A DNA stretch of 64,000 nt from Geosiphon pyriformis (GCA_016748015.1 JAAOMT010000009.1:942970-1006969); one strand, 5' to 3'; counted from the stretch's first letter, positions 31,657-45,100 are shown. Notes: generated by a model from the sequence alone, not told the origin. Made by a program: numbers and translations.

Positions 31657-34600
31657 TTAAGTGTTTAAGTTTGGTTGTTGTTTTATTATAATTATTGGTT
31701 CTAAATTTCGGGGAATATTTTCAGGATTAATTAAAGGGGAATGTGTACCAATTTGTAGAATTAATGGTTCAGGATTGTTTCTGGAATGATAGTGTTTCAA
31801 TCTGTTTCCATGTGCAACTTTTGCTAGTATTTTGTTATCAAGTCTTAATTTGTATGATCCATTGCCTAGAATTTCGTGAATATAAAATGGTCCATCCCAT
31901 TTGTTTTCAAATTTCCCACTCCATTGTTTTTCAGCCTTAGTTCTGTGTAAGAGAACTTTATTTCCAACTTTAAATTTGTTGATAATAGGTGGTAATTTGT
32001 TGTCATGTCTTTCTTTTTGTTGAGCTTGGGAATGTTTAATATGAGTTGCTGCTATTCTTCTTTTTCCTTTCAGTGTACTAAAAAGAGTGTAGGCTCTTTT
32101 TTGGAGTGTTTCTTGAAAGTTTTTTTCATTGATTGGTTGCACTGGATATGTTTCCACTGTGAAATTAATTGGTAATATTGCTGTTTTTCCATAAGTAAGA
32201 TCAAATGATATGTGTTTTATAGTATCTTGTTTTAGTGTTCTGTATGCTAGTAACACTAATGGAATAAAGATATCCTATTTCTGCTCAAAGTCTGTTGAGA
32301 CTTTGGCTAGAGATTCACACAATGTTCTGTTAAAACGTTTTATAAGTCCATTTGTTTGAGAGTGATAAAATGATGATAGAGGTCTTTTGACATTAAATTG
32401 TTCACAAATTTCTTGTATCAAGTTGTTCACAAAATGTGTTCCTTGATCAGATAAGAGTTCAATTAGACATCCATGTCTACAGATAATGTCTTCATAGATG
32501 AAATTTGCTACTAATTTTGCATCTATTCTTTGGATGGCTCTAGCTTTAGGCCATTTGGTAAGATAATTCACTGCAACTGCAATATAACAATTTCCTTGGA
32601 TTGTGATAGGTAATAGTTCGACTAAATCAATTCCAACTCTGTCAAAAAGTTGTCCAACTTTGATTGGATTTAAAGGTTCTGTGGGGTGAGTTCCTTTTCT
32701 TCTTTGACAACTATCACAAGATTCTACATATTGTCGAATGTCTTTTTGCATATGAGACCAAAAATAATGTTCAAGAGTTCTTTGAATTGTTTCATCTCTT
32801 CCCAAGTGTACTGAAGACAGATCTGTGTACATGTTGTATAAAATTGTTTTTTTTTTATTCTCTTGTACTAATCTGAGTGGTTGGTTTGAGTTTCTGTGAT
32901 TTTTATAATAGATTTTGTTCTGGTGTATGAAATATTGTTTTGACTGGTGTTGTAAGTAGTGTTTTTCACTTGGAGACCAGTTTTTTGGCATGGTAAGAGT
33001 CTCCAAATAATTTTTAAGATTGCTGTAATTTCTGGGATTCATTCTTGTTTGGTTATTTTGTTGGTAGATTGGTAAGTTGTGGTGGAATTGTTATTGGTAT
33101 TAATCTTGTCTCATTCTTGAGAGACTATCAACATTGGTATGTAGTTTTCCTGGTTTGTGGTGTACAATATATCTGTAGTCTGCTAGGAAGTTATTCCATC
33201 AAGACTGTTTGACACTTTGTTCAGTTTTCTTTTTATTGAGCCATTTGAGGCCAATGTTGTCCGTTATTATGTCAAATTCTTTTTCATTCTTCAGATATTG
33301 TTGAAAATGTTTAAGAGCCCAAATAACTGCAGCAGCTTCTAATTCAATTGAGCCGTATTTTAGTTTTGTTGGTTTGAGTGTTCTATTAGCATAAGCAATG
33401 ACTTGTTCTTGCCCATTTTCATCTACTTGTAATAAAATAACACCAAATGCTATGTGTGAAGCATCAGTGACTAGTTGAAATCGTTTGTTGAAGTCTGGGT
33501 AAGCAAGAACTGGAGCTGTTGTCAGCTTTGTTTTGAGAGTTTTAAATGCTTTTTGTTGTTCTTCAGTCCATTTGTATGGCACATTTTTATTGGTGAGATA
33601 ATTGAGTAGTTTGGCAATTTCTGAGAATTCTTTGATGAATTTTCAATAATAGGAGGCTAATCCTACAAATCTTTATAGCTCTGTGGTATTTTTTGGAGTT
33701 TGGAAGTTTTTGACAGCACTAATTGTTTTAGGGTTTGGTTTGACTCCATCTTTACTAACAATGTGTTCAAGAAAGATTAAGCTTGTTTTTCCAAAGTGAC
33801 ATTTCTCAATATTCAACTTCAATCCTGCTTTCCATAATCATTGAAAAACTTTTTGCAGATGAATAAAATGAGCTTCAAAGCTTGGTAAGTACACATCAGT
33901 GTCATCAAGATAAACAACTACTAATTGCCATAAGAGTCCTTCATATACAACATCCATGAGTCGTTGGAATGTTGCTGGTGCATTGCAGAGTTCAAAAGGC
34001 ATAACATTAAACTTATAGTTTCCTCCTTGGGTGGTGAATGCTGTTTTGGGTCGGTCTTTTGGGTCTATTTTAACTTGTCAGTATCCACTTTCCAAGTCTA
34101 AAGTTGAGAAAAACTTGGCTTTTCCTAGAGCATCTAGCATGTTATTAATTCTTGGAAAAGGGTAGGCATCTCCAATTGTAACACTATTCAGTTGTCTATA
34201 ATTAACACAGAATCTGATTTTTCCATTTTTCTTTTTAACTAAAACTACTGGTGAGGCCCAAGGACTTCTTGATGGTTGAATCAATCCGTTATTGAGCATT
34301 TTTTGGACCTCTTCTTTAATGAATTGGTGGCTGGCAGGTGGCACTTAATAGGCTTGTTGACATTTTGATGGAGTATTTCCTGTATGGATCTGATGTTGAA
34401 CAATGTCTGTTTTTCTCAAGTCATTGTTGTTTTTTGCAAATATGTCTGCAAATTCAGCTATCAATTGTTTCAATTGTCTTTGTTGTTGAGGTTCTAAGGG
34501 ACCCATGTTAATTCAAGAGAGTTTTTCTTCCAAAAAGTAGTAGTTTTTAGTAATAAGAATGATATTTGAATTTGGAAGTAGAGTGTGTCTTACAATTTCG

Positions 34601-36413
34601 ATGAAATTAGAGACAATTTAAGGGTTTTTATCTTGAAAAATATTGCTGTGTATGATTCCAATCTCTAATTTGTTTAATAAAACAATAGGGTAATTATTGG
34701 GGTTGTAGAATATAACTTGAAATTTTCTCATTCCTTTGGGAATATAAATGTTTGGAATTGAGATTTTATGCTTCAAACAGATTTGTTCATTGGATTCAAA
34801 AATTTGTTGTGTGGTGGTGGGTTTTGAGCAAGTATAAATTTTGTGATGTTTTCCAAAAGGTGAAATGGTAATTGGCTGGAGAAGTTGAAGAATCTGGTGA
34901 GATTTATTTTGTGTATTATGAGTTATGTTTACTGAAACTGTAAATTGTTCAGTTGAACCAAAACCTTGAGTTCCTCTTTCACTTTTTCCCAATTGTTCTC
35001 TGTTGTTTACTGATTATAATTCTGAAATGTTGATTAAGGGTAAGTAAATTGCTTGAGCAATTTTTTCAGCATGTTCAATTTTGAATGGTTTGTCTGTCTT
35101 GTTCTGTAACATGATGGTAATGTCTCCAGTATATCCTGCATCTATAACTTCTCCTCTAATATTGATTCTTTTGCTTGCCAATAATAATCTGGAGGCAATT
35201 TGAACCATTGCTCTTGGTAGAATTTCAAGAGCAATTTTGAGATTGATTTTTGTCAAAGACTTTGGTTAAAGAACCAAAGTATCTTTTCCTGGGTATCTTA
35301 GGTCATATTCAGCATCAATTTCGTGTGCTTTTTCTGGTCTGATTTCTTGGCCATGGTTGTCAAAATATTTAAGTTGTAGAGGTGGTTGCTTTTCAAGAAG
35401 ATAAATGAGGGCAGTTGATAGTTCTTTTACTAGTTCAGATACTCCAAATTCGATTTTATTTTCATCATTCTCATCTGGCAGAGGAATGCTAAGAGCATAA
35501 CATTCTAAACACCATTGGTCATCACAAGGCATAATACATTTTTCACACAATTGAATGTTTATTTGCTCTAATTATTGAATTTGAGCTTCTTTGGTCAGAT
35601 ATGTGTGGCTTGCAATTTGGTAGTAGGTTTCTATTTCATCTTCATAATCAAATCCAGCTAATTCCATGGTATACTCAATATATTCAGCTTCTTTCATTTG
35701 GCAGACATCTTCTTGGGTGGCTCCATTGATTAATGCTATTGCTAGGTCAAAAATCATTTCAGCATCATAAGGGTAGTGGTAAAGTTTATTAAGAGCACTG
35801 TTGTATGCTGTATTAAATAGTGTTCCTTTTCTGACTTTTTCCGAAATTGATAGAGCATATTAACAGATTTGATCACATACTCCTCTTCTCATTGCTATAT
35901 CAATCCAATTGCATTCTTCTGATAGCATTTCTCCACATGTGAGGCAAGGAGTTTTGTCCTATTTTCCACTTCTTTTTGGGAATCCAAATCGTTCTCTATG
36001 GCATGCCTTGCAGAAGTAACAAGTGTGAGTTTCATATTTCTCTTCTGAGAAGATACAGGCTCCCATAGATAAAAGCTTCTTTTTACAATCTTTGCATTTT
36101 AGTGGAATGTATGGTGGTTTTTTTTGTGGTTCTGGTGTGGAATATCAAACTTTCTTCCATCTCCTTAATTCTTCAAAAATCTTTTGTTCTGTTTCCTCAG
36201 CCCAATTGGATAGTGATCCAAGAGCCATGTAGGTTTCAGTGAGTGGTATTTCCTTTTCTTCTTCAAATTCAAATACTGGAGCTTTTTCTGATCATTTGTT
36301 AAAGGTACCATAGGTTGCAGGTACTATGGTATATTGTCTTTGGTATGAGATTTTAAGTTCTTGAGTTTCCCAGTTCAGGTTTGTATTGGCCTTGAGAAGC
36401 CAATCATTTCTGA
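31657..36413 (-). pseudogene. gypsy-1 Pol: Cys-rich, dUTPase, RT, RNase H, integrase
   Basis: One frame from 36413 to TAA 31657, broken by stops near 35566, 35260, 35011, 34617, 34330, 34077, 33835, 33652, 33181 and 32277. Cys-rich region 35900-36100 plus CEKCIMPC (about 35530); dUTPase 34930-35330 (EYDL, IDAGYTG, KIAQ, RGTQGFGST; second motif weakened); RT with YLDDTD near 33900-33915; RNase H with TDAS, ELEA, ITDN (33199-33470); integrase 31657-33042 with CDSC, GIDLVEL, LLSDQGT and GLIKRFNRTL, where gypsy-2 has GLVERFNRTL, so the catalytic Glu is Lys. The first zinc His is Tyr. A GPFYI module closes the protein; no chromodomain is seen. Confidence 0.85.
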
Positions 36414-37396
36414 TGTTACTGGAGGTTTTTGGTCTCTTTTCTTAATTGTTTTTGATGTCTGTTTGCTGTGAATTCACGTTTTCTGGATGTAGTTGAACCT
36501 CCAGTAACTGAATTTATCTTCAAATTATCTTCTATAATTTGAACTGCTGGGCTTATAAGTGAAATAACCAATTCCTTGCCAGTTACTTTATGTAGTTACA
36601 TTGTAGTAAGCATTAACTCTTTCCCAGGAATTGCTCATCTAGAAGCTCACTAAAAATGTGTAGTTACTTTGCTGTGAAAGTCAACTCTTCTACAGGAATC
36701 TCGTCTGTAGGCTATCTTAATGATTGTAATCAAAAAATAAAAAAAATAAAAGAAATGTAAAAGAAATAGAATTCTGTCGAGGAAAACGTTTTCTATCCAG
36801 GCCTGGAGTCACTAACAGTTTACTGAAATTGGTAGCTAATCAATTTCAAAATGTTAGTTGGGTTTTTGGAGATTTTCCAAGTACAATAATTAAAGAATTT
36901 GGTTTTTCAAATTATTTGATATTTCTTTTTTTTTGTGTACGTAGGAACAGTTTTTAAGAGATAAATCTAAAGTAAAATATATTTTTTCAAAGAAAAAAGC
37001 TCTTCTTTTATACAACTTGTCATAACACTATTCTATGAACTTGAACTTTGCTATTTTCTATAATTTCACTGAACTAAAGATACATTTTGGTGAACTACAA
37101 GTTATTTCTGCAAACTATTAGATATTTCGGCAAACTATCAATTATTTTGGCAAATTTCTTACAAATTTTGGCAAACTTTTTGAATGTTACATAGTTCAGG
37201 ATATTGCATGATTAATCATCACAATTAGGTTATATTTGTGTTATGTACAAATTGGATTATTAATTAAATGATAATTTCAGATATATTTTGCTAATGTAAT
37301 AAGTAATAATTTGAAACAATAATATATGCTAATTAATGATAAGATTTATAAGGGTAATTTCATGTTAAACAATATCTCTAATTTCGTCTGATAACA
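36414..37396 (-). repeat. gypsy-2 3' LTR (left)
   Basis: 983 bp with TGTTACTGG and CTGATAACA ends (G to A in the terminal GGTAACA). Its minus-strand start encodes the last codons of ORF3. TATA motif at about 37001-37012. Confidence 0.9.
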
Positions 37397-38084
37397 TAAC
37401 CTTCTCCTCAAGACTGAGCTCTGTTAAAGTCCAAGTACTGTCTGTAATTTCCAGATAATAATCCAAAATTATTGAAGAAATTTGGTCTGAAAATTGTTGA
37501 AATTTCAGTTCTGTGAGCTTTCCGATGTATTGAATCTTCAAAGGTTATAAAATTGGGTTTTGTAAGACATTTTCACAGGTGTGGAATAGGTCATAAAGTC
37601 TAAGAACAGCTCTTAGTTTATAGTGACTGTTTGTAGGTCCAGCTGTTATTTTGAATTCGTTGTGGAGTTGTTTTTGAATAGCTTCTTTTGTGAGATTTGC
37701 TGCTGTAAGCTCCCATTTTCATTCATGAAGTGTTTTTCCAATGTAGAAATATCTATATATTGGAGTATAGTTATGGTTTTCTTCATTAAGACACAGTTGA
37801 AGTTTTTGTTGAATAGTAACATTTGGTAGAATACTAATAGGAGTGAACATTAAATTTTCTCTTAAAGCAAGCTTTAAAAGTTCTGGCAAGTGAATTCCAG
37901 AATAACTTCTTGTGTTCTTCTTATATGGGTGATATTTTCGTGAATTTGGGGCTAAATTTGTGACTACTTCTGTTTGAGTATAATTAATGTGATTTCCAGT
38001 AACAGTAATAGATAATTTGGATATTGTTTTTAAAGCTAATATTAGTTTTTGGGATAATTGTTGAATGTTTTGAGGAATAGTCAT
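37365..38084 (-). pseudogene. gypsy-2 ORF3, 239 residues, unknown function
   Basis: ATG 38084-38082 (MTIPQNIQQLSQKLILALKT) to TAA 37365-37367, which is 32 bases inside the 3' LTR. Two stops: one at 37719-37721 where gypsy-1 has Arg (TLYERKLEL), and one where gypsy-1 has Gln (LQPMKVQYIG). Conserved with gypsy-1 ORF3 from first to last residue, including GPTN.HYKLRA, LYDLF.TCENVLQN and STWTL.ELSLEE. Length and frame are kept although the elements are diverged, which argues for past selection. No family recognised. Confidence 0.65.
37397..37413 (-). other. gypsy-2 polypurine tract
   Basis: Minus strand CTTGAGGAGAAGGTTA abuts TGTTATC of the LTR and lies within ORF3. Confidence 0.65.
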
Positions 38085-38206
38085 TATAAGAGATTTGAAA
38101 ATAAAAGAAAATTATTTTTGGTGTATGGGTTTTTATGTTATTTTTGTTTTGTTTTTGTGAGATTGTTTCTAAATTATAATGATATAACTATAATAATAAA
38201 TTTAAA

Positions 38207-41200
38207 TTAAGTGTTCAAGTTGAAAGGTTGTTCAATAACAACTATTGGTTTTAAATTCCAGGGAATATCTTCGGGATTGATTAAAGGGGAATGTGTGCCA
38301 ATTTGTGGAATTAATGATTCAGGATTGTTTCTGGAATTATAGTGTTTCAAACGATCTCTATGTGCAACTTTTGCTAGGATTTTGTCATTAAGTCTTAGTT
38401 TGTATGATCTGTTGTCTAGAATTTCATGAATAAAGAATGGTCCATCCCATTTATTTTCAAATTTTCCACTCCCTTGTTTTTCAGCTTTAGTTCTGTGTAA
38501 AAGAACTTTATTTCCAACTTTAAATTTATTGGTAATAGGTAGTAATTTGTTGTCATGTCTTTCTTTTTGTTGAGCTTAAGAATGTTCAATATAAGTTGCT
38601 GCTATTCGTCATTTTCCTTCCAATGTGCTAAGCAGAGTGTAGACTTTTCATTGTAGTGTTTCCTGGAAATTGTTTTTATTGATTGGTTGTACTGGGTATG
38701 TTTTCACTGTGAAACTAATTGGTAATATTACTGTCCTTCCATAAGTTAAATCAAATGGTGTGTGTTTTATGGTATCTTGTCTTAGTGTTCTGTATGCTAT
38801 CAACACTGATGGAATAAAGATATCTCACTCTTGCTCAAAATCAGTTGAGACTTTGGCTAATGACTCACACAATGTTCTGTTAAAACGTTCCACAAGTCCA
38901 TTTGTTTGTGGATGGTAGGGCAAAGACAGAGGCCTTTTGACATTGAATCATTCGCAAATTTCTTGTATCAAGTTGTTCACAAAGTGTGTTCCTTGATCAG
39001 ATAAAAATTCTATTGGGCATCCATGTCTACAAATGATGTCTTTATAGATGAAGTTTGCTACTGATTTTGCATCTGCTTGTTAAATGACTCTGGTTTCAGA
39101 CCATTTGGTGAGATAGTCTACAGCTACTGCAATATAACGGTTTTCTTGGTTTGTAATAGGGAGTGATTCAACTAAATCGATACCAACTCAGTCAAAAGGC
39201 TGTTCAACTTTGATTGGGTTTAATGGTTCAGTAGGGCATGTTTCTCCTCTTTTTTGACAACTATCACAAGATTCAACATATTCGTAAATATTTTTTCTCA
39301 TTCGAGACCAAAAGTAGTATTCTAGTGTTCTTTGGGTGGTGCTGTCTTTTCCAAAGTGTGCTAATGAAGGATTTGAATGCATGTTGTATAATATAGTCTC
39401 TTTTTCTTGTTCTTGTATTAATCTGAGTAGTTTGTCTGGGTTTTTGAAATTTTGATAATAAATAATGTTGTTGTGTAAAAAATATTGTTTGGCTTGTTGT
39501 TGTAGTCAATGTTTTTCATCTGGAGACCAATCTGTTGGGATTGTTAATGTTTCCAAATATTGTTTGAGATTGTTGTAGTTTTCCAAATTCATTGTTTGTT
39601 GGCTGTTTTGGTTGGTTAAATTGAGTGTTGGTTTTTGTGTTTTCTAATCTTGTCTCATTCTGGAGAGACAGTCAACATTGGTGTGGAGTTTTTTTGGTTT
39701 GTGATGTACTATGTATTGATAATTTGCTAGAAATTCTGTCCATTGGGTTTGTTTTGCATTCAGCTGAGTATTTTTGTTCTGAAGTCATTTGAGTTCAATA
39801 TTATCAGTGATAATATCAAATTCCTTTGGCCAGAGATAAAGGTTGAAATAATGTAGGGCCCAAATTACAGCTGCTGTTTCCAATTCAGTGGCAGGATAAT
39901 TTTTTTCAGCTGGTTTTAATGTTCTGCTAGCATAGACAATTACTCACTCATTTTTATTGTCATCCAATTGTGATAGAATAGCACCAAAGACAGTATAAAA
40001 GGCATCTGTTGCTAATCAAAATTGGTTGCCAAAATCTGGATAGGCAAAAATTAGAGTTATTGTTAGTTTTTCTTTAAGGATTTCAAATGCATTTTGGCAT
40101 TCAGCAGTCCATTTGTATTCAACATTTTTGGTAGTAAGCTGGTTGAGAGGTTTTGTGATTTCTGAGAATCCTTTGATAAACTTCCAATAATAGGAGGCTA
40201 ACCCTATAAATCCTCTTAGTTCTGTAGTGTTTCGAGGAATTTTGAAGTTTTTGACAGCACTGATTTTTCCAGGGTCTGGTTTGATTCCATCTTTACTAAC
40301 AATATGACCAAAAAAGGCCAAGCTTGTTTTTCCAAAGTAGCATTTTTTGATGTTGAGTTTTAGTCCTGCTTTTTGTAATTGTTGAAAAACTTCTCGCAGG
40401 TGTTTTAAGTGTAATTTGAATGATGGAGAATAAACATTAGTATCATCAAGATAAACGACTACTGACTTCCAAAGGAGTCCTTGGTACACAACATCTATTA
40501 ATCTCTGAAACGTTGCTGGTGCATTGCATAATCTGAAAGGCATTACATTGAACTCATAATTTCCGCCTTGGGTGGTAAATGCTGTTTTGGGGCAATCTTT
40601 GGGATTTATAGCAACTTGCCAGTAACCGCTTTCTAAATCTAGTGTTGAAAAGTATTTGGATTTTCCAAGGGCATCTAACATGTCATCAATTCAGAGAAGG
40701 GGATAGGCATCTCCAATTGTAATGCTGTTGAGTTGTCAATAGTTAACACAAAATCGTATCTTTCCATTTTTCTTTTTAACTAGCACTACAAGTGAAGCCC
40801 AAGGACTCATGGAGGGTTAGATGAGCTCGTTGTTAAGTATTCGTTGTACTTCTTTTTGAATGAATTGGTGGCTTTCTAGAGCAACTTGATAGGCTTGTTG
40901 TTGTCTTAGTTTGGCATCTCCTGTGTAAATTTGATGTTGAACCAAATCGGTTCTTCCTAAGTCATTGTTGTTTTTGGCAAAGATATCAACAAATTCTGCA
41001 ATTAGCTCTTTGAACTGGTTTTGTTGTTGTGGTTCAAGTTGTCCCATGTTAATTCGAGATAGTTTTTCCATGACAACATGGTAGTTTTCAGAGCTGGAGT
41101 TTGGGTTGATTTTTGGTAGTGAATGTCCAATAATTTTAGAGAAATCAGGGACTGTTTGGAGTAATTTTTGTTAAAATATATTACTGTAAATAGCTCCAAT

Positions 41201-42100
41201 TTCTAAATTATTTAATAAAACTATGGGGTAATTGTTGGAATTGTAAAAAGTAACTCGGACTTTCTTTGTTCCTTCTGTAATATAAATGTTTAGGATCGAA
41301 ATATTATGTTTCAAGCAGACTTGTTCATTAGACTCAAAAATTTGTTGTGTGATTGTTGGCTTTGGGCAGGTGTAGATTTCTGGATGTTCTTTAAAGGGTG
41401 AAATGGTAATTGATTGTGGAAGTCTGAGAATCTGGTAGGATTTGTTCTGTGTGTTAAGAGCTATATTAACTGGAACTGTGAACTGTCTAGTTGAACCAAA
41501 ACCTTGGATTCCTCTATCACTTTTTCTTAATTGTTCTCTTTGATTGACTAGTTGCAAACCCAAAATGTTAATTAAGAGTAGGTAAATAACTTGGGCAATT
41601 TTTTCAGCATGTTCGATCTTGAATGGTTTGTCAGTTTCATTTTGAAGCATCACTGTAATGTTTCCAGTATATCCAGCATCAATTATTTCTTCTCTGACAT
41701 TAATTCCTTTGCTTGCCAGAGAAGACCGGGAGGCGATTTGAACCATTGCTCCTGGTGGAATTTCAAGTGCAATTTTGAGGTTGATTTTTGTGAGAGATTT
41801 GGGTTTGAGAACAAAAGTATCCTTGTCTGGATATCTTAGGTCATATTCAGTATCAATTTTGTGTGCTTTTTCAGGTTTTATTCTTTGTCCGTTGTTGTTA
41901 AAGTATTTGAGTTGTAAGGCAGGCTGATTTTCAATAAGATAGATAGGTGTTGTTTTACTTTCTTCCATTGCTTCAGGTTCTCCAAATTCAATTTCTTTCT
42001 CATCACTTTTGCTGGGCAAGGGGATGCTAAGAGCATAGCATTCAGGACACCACTGTTCATTACAGGGCATAATACATTCTTCACATAGCCTAATGTTCAT
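38207..42100 (-). pseudogene. gypsy-2 Pol: dUTPase, RT, RNase H, integrase
   Basis: One frame from 42100 to TAA 38207-38209 (1298 codons) with scattered stops. CEECIMPCNEQWCPEC opens it. The dUTPase (41483-41857) shows all five motif regions: EYDL, SRSSLASKGI, IIDAGYTGN, KIAQ and RGIQGFGST. RT (40016-40760) has LDLESGYWQ and an intact YLDDT at about 40440-40458. RNase H follows (39780-40030). Integrase (38207-39510) has an intact HX6H plus CDSC zinc site (39188-39382) and NGLVERFNRTL with Glu kept (about 38885-38915), and ends in a GPF-type module. It is disabled mainly by stops such as the one near 41167. Confidence 0.85.
41483..41857 (-). other. dUTPase domain within gypsy-2 Pol
   Basis: Residues about 83-206 of the 42100-41171 reading. 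Motif 1 EYDLRYP; motif 2 SRSSLASKGI; motif 3 IIDAGYTGN with the catalytic Asp and the uracil-site Tyr; motif 4 KIAQV; motif 5 RGIQGFGST, the glycine-rich C-terminal loop. dUTPase hydrolyses dUTP to dUMP and so limits uracil in reverse-transcribed DNA. The fold is that of trimeric dUTPases. Confidence 0.8.
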
Positions 42101-42149
42101 TTGCTCTAATCATTGAATTTGAGCTTCTTGGGTTGGGTAGGTGACTTGC

Positions 42150-45100
42150 AATTTGGTGGTAGACTTCTACTTCATCTTCGTAATCGAATCCAGCTAATTC
42201 TATAGTGTATTCAATGTATTCTGTTTCCTTTATTTAATGGATATCTTCTTTGGTAGCTCTATTAATTAATGTCATTGCTAGGTCAAAAATCATCTCGGCA
42301 TCATGGGGGTAGTGATAAAGTTTGTTAAGAGCACTGTTGTATGCCGCATTAAAGGGTGTTTCTCTTTTTACTTTTTCTGAAATTGATAAAGCATATTGGC
42401 AGGTCTGATTGCAGACTCCTCTTTTCATTGCTACATTAATCCAATTGCATTTTTCTGGTAGCATATCTCCACAAGTCAAACAAAAGGTGTTGTCCTATTT
42501 TCCACTTCTTTTTATTAGATGGCTCTATTATTCTCTGTGGCAAGCCTTGCAGTAATAACAAGTATGATTTTCATATTCTTTTTTAGGTGAAATGCAGGCT
42601 CCCATTGATGAGAGTTTTTTGTGGCAATCTTTGCATTTGAGTGGAATGTAAAGGTGTTGTTTTCATGGTTCTGGTTTTGAATAAGAGACATTCCATCTGG
42701 TTGTCACTGGTTCTTTTGTTTCAAGAGAATCATTTGTTGAAAAGTACTGTTGTTCAGTTTCATCAGCCCAATTGGAGGTTGATTCAAGTGCCATAAATGT
42801 TTCAATGATAGGTTTTTCTTCTTCCGTTTCAAATTCAAAAGCCGGGACTTTCTTAGAGCATTTGTTGAATGTACCACAAGTAGCAGGTACTCGGATATGT
42901 TGTCCTTGATAGGAGAGTTGTAATTCTTGGATTTCTCAGTCTAATTTTGCATTGGCTTTTTGGAGCCAATCATTTCTGACAAGGGCTTGATACTGGGGCA
43001 CATCTATTATAAGAACTTTGACTGGAATGGTGATTCCATCAAGAGTAAACAGAAAATTGTTAATTTCTTCTACTGGAGTCTTTTTCATGCCATCAGCAGT
43101 AACAATTACTGTTTGAGCTGGTCAATCGACATTTCTTTTCAACTGTTGCATTAACTGGTAGGTGATAATGCTTCTGGCGGATCCACTGTCTAGGATCAAG
43201 CGAATTGTCTTTCCTTTGACTTCTGCTTCAGTGTACATAGCTGTGATTGCTTTTTGTTCATTGGCGGCTGCATTGCTAAGCAGAAATGGTGACTCATTTG
43301 CTTCAAACTCAAAAGGAAATATATCTAAAAGATTGGCGTTTTCAGTGATTCTGGCTGGTGAGATTGTGATGAGAGTATAGAAAGGCTTTTGTTGTTGTGC
43401 TGCAGCTCTACTTTCCAAGAGTGCAGTATGGTAAAAATCCTGTTCTTCTAGCATTGTTAGATAACTGGGTTGAGTGTGATAGTGGTTGGGTCTTGGTTAA
43501 ATGGAATTTCGGGGAACTAATTGGTTGTTCGAACTGATTCTATTGTTGTTTACTTGGTATTGGTTTTGTGGTGTGAATTGATTTTGTGTAATCAGTCTTT
43601 AAGCAGGTACTTGATAATGTTGTGTGGGTGGTTGTTGGTATTGCTGTTGGATTGGCTGTGGGGCAGGCTGATAATAGTTATTTTGGTATTGGGGTCTTGG
43701 TAGATAGTGAGCTGGTGATGGTGATTGATAATAAGATTGCTGTGGTGGAGGATAACATTGATTACTCCTATTTTGTTGGTCTCATTGTAGCTTTCTGCAA
43801 TCTCTTTTCCAGTGGCCAAAAATTCCACAGTAATGGCAATTCTAAGGCTGTTTATTAGAAAGTGGTACAAAGTTATTTTGATTTCGTCTTTGGGGTGGTT
43901 GATATCTTTGGGGTTGCTGTTGTTGTTGATTGGTGAAATAGTTTTTGACTTTCTTTGCAAGTTGGTCAATTTTTTCTTCAGCTGCTGAGCTGGTTTCTCC
44001 AATGACTAAGTTCACGAGTTTTGTACGATTGGTTTCTTCCATGGCCATTTCATATCTCTTTGCATGCTGAATGGCAGAGTTTAAATTGTCTGGGGCATGT
44101 GGGCGAACCTTTTTAATCAGTTTATCCTTTAAACCAGTGATAAATTGATCCAAGATTTGAGCATCAAAATAATAATCATTTGTTTTGAGTTGGCGAATTT
44201 GTCTGAGAAGTTTGTTGAATTTCCCAATATAAGTCATAACAGATTCAGAGGATTCTTGTTTGATATTGTGAAACCAATTTCGAAGGGTGATGGAGGTATT
44301 ATTGTTGGTGAACTGTTCAAGGAAGGCTGCTTTGAAAGCATTCCAATCATTGAATGGAGTGGCCAAGTTTTCAAACCATTCTTCTGCTGTTCCTTTAAGA
44401 AAGTAGGGAATTGTTCTTAATATTCTGACAGCATTCTATCCATTTGTATCTCCAGCTTTAGTAACTTGATCGAGCCATTCTTGGGGATTGGTCTCAATGT
44501 TTTCTCCATTAAATTCAGGGATTTTTGTGATGTATGCTGTCATTTTGTCTTCTTTGTTTTCACTGTCTATTGATTCTTCTTCAATTATTTCAGAGTTGTT
44601 TTCTTCATTCGCTGCTGTCTCAGAGTGTTCACTTTGATTTTCAGCTAGAAAATCAAGAAGATTGGAACTAGTTTGAAGGAGTTCTTGCTGTCTGGTGGGA
44701 CTTCTGAGTGATGTAAAATCTTTTGGTCTCACAAATCAATTCAAGGGTAAATTAGGTGTTTGTGCTTGTGCAAGTGAAACTGGAAAAAGTGTGATGGTAA
44801 GTGGGAGTTTTGAACTTGTTTTTTGTTCAGGTGTTTGTAAGTGTTTGGCAGTTGTTTTTGGTGATATTAGAGTATTTGGGGTGGTTTTTGAGTATTGCTT
44901 CAATTTGTGTTTGCCTTTGTTGCTTGTTTCTGTTTTCGATTCAAAATCAATAGAGTATTGAGACTGCACTGGATATGTTTCTTCACAGTACTTGATAATG
45001 TTAAAATTAAGTTCTTGAAAGTAAGTGGCAAGTGTTTCACTGTTAAGATCTTCAGTTCTCAACTGTGAATAGTGTGCTAAATTATTGTAAAAGTTGCTTC

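Noticed and set aside
37365-38084. ORF3 as a retroviral-type envelope gene
   Set aside because: No signal peptide, transmembrane segment, furin-like site or Cys pattern can be seen.
43592-44002. Other-frame Asn/Ser-rich ORFs across the gypsy Gag linker
   Set aside because: They are shadows of the Gln/Pro/Tyr-rich linker of Gag in shifted frames.
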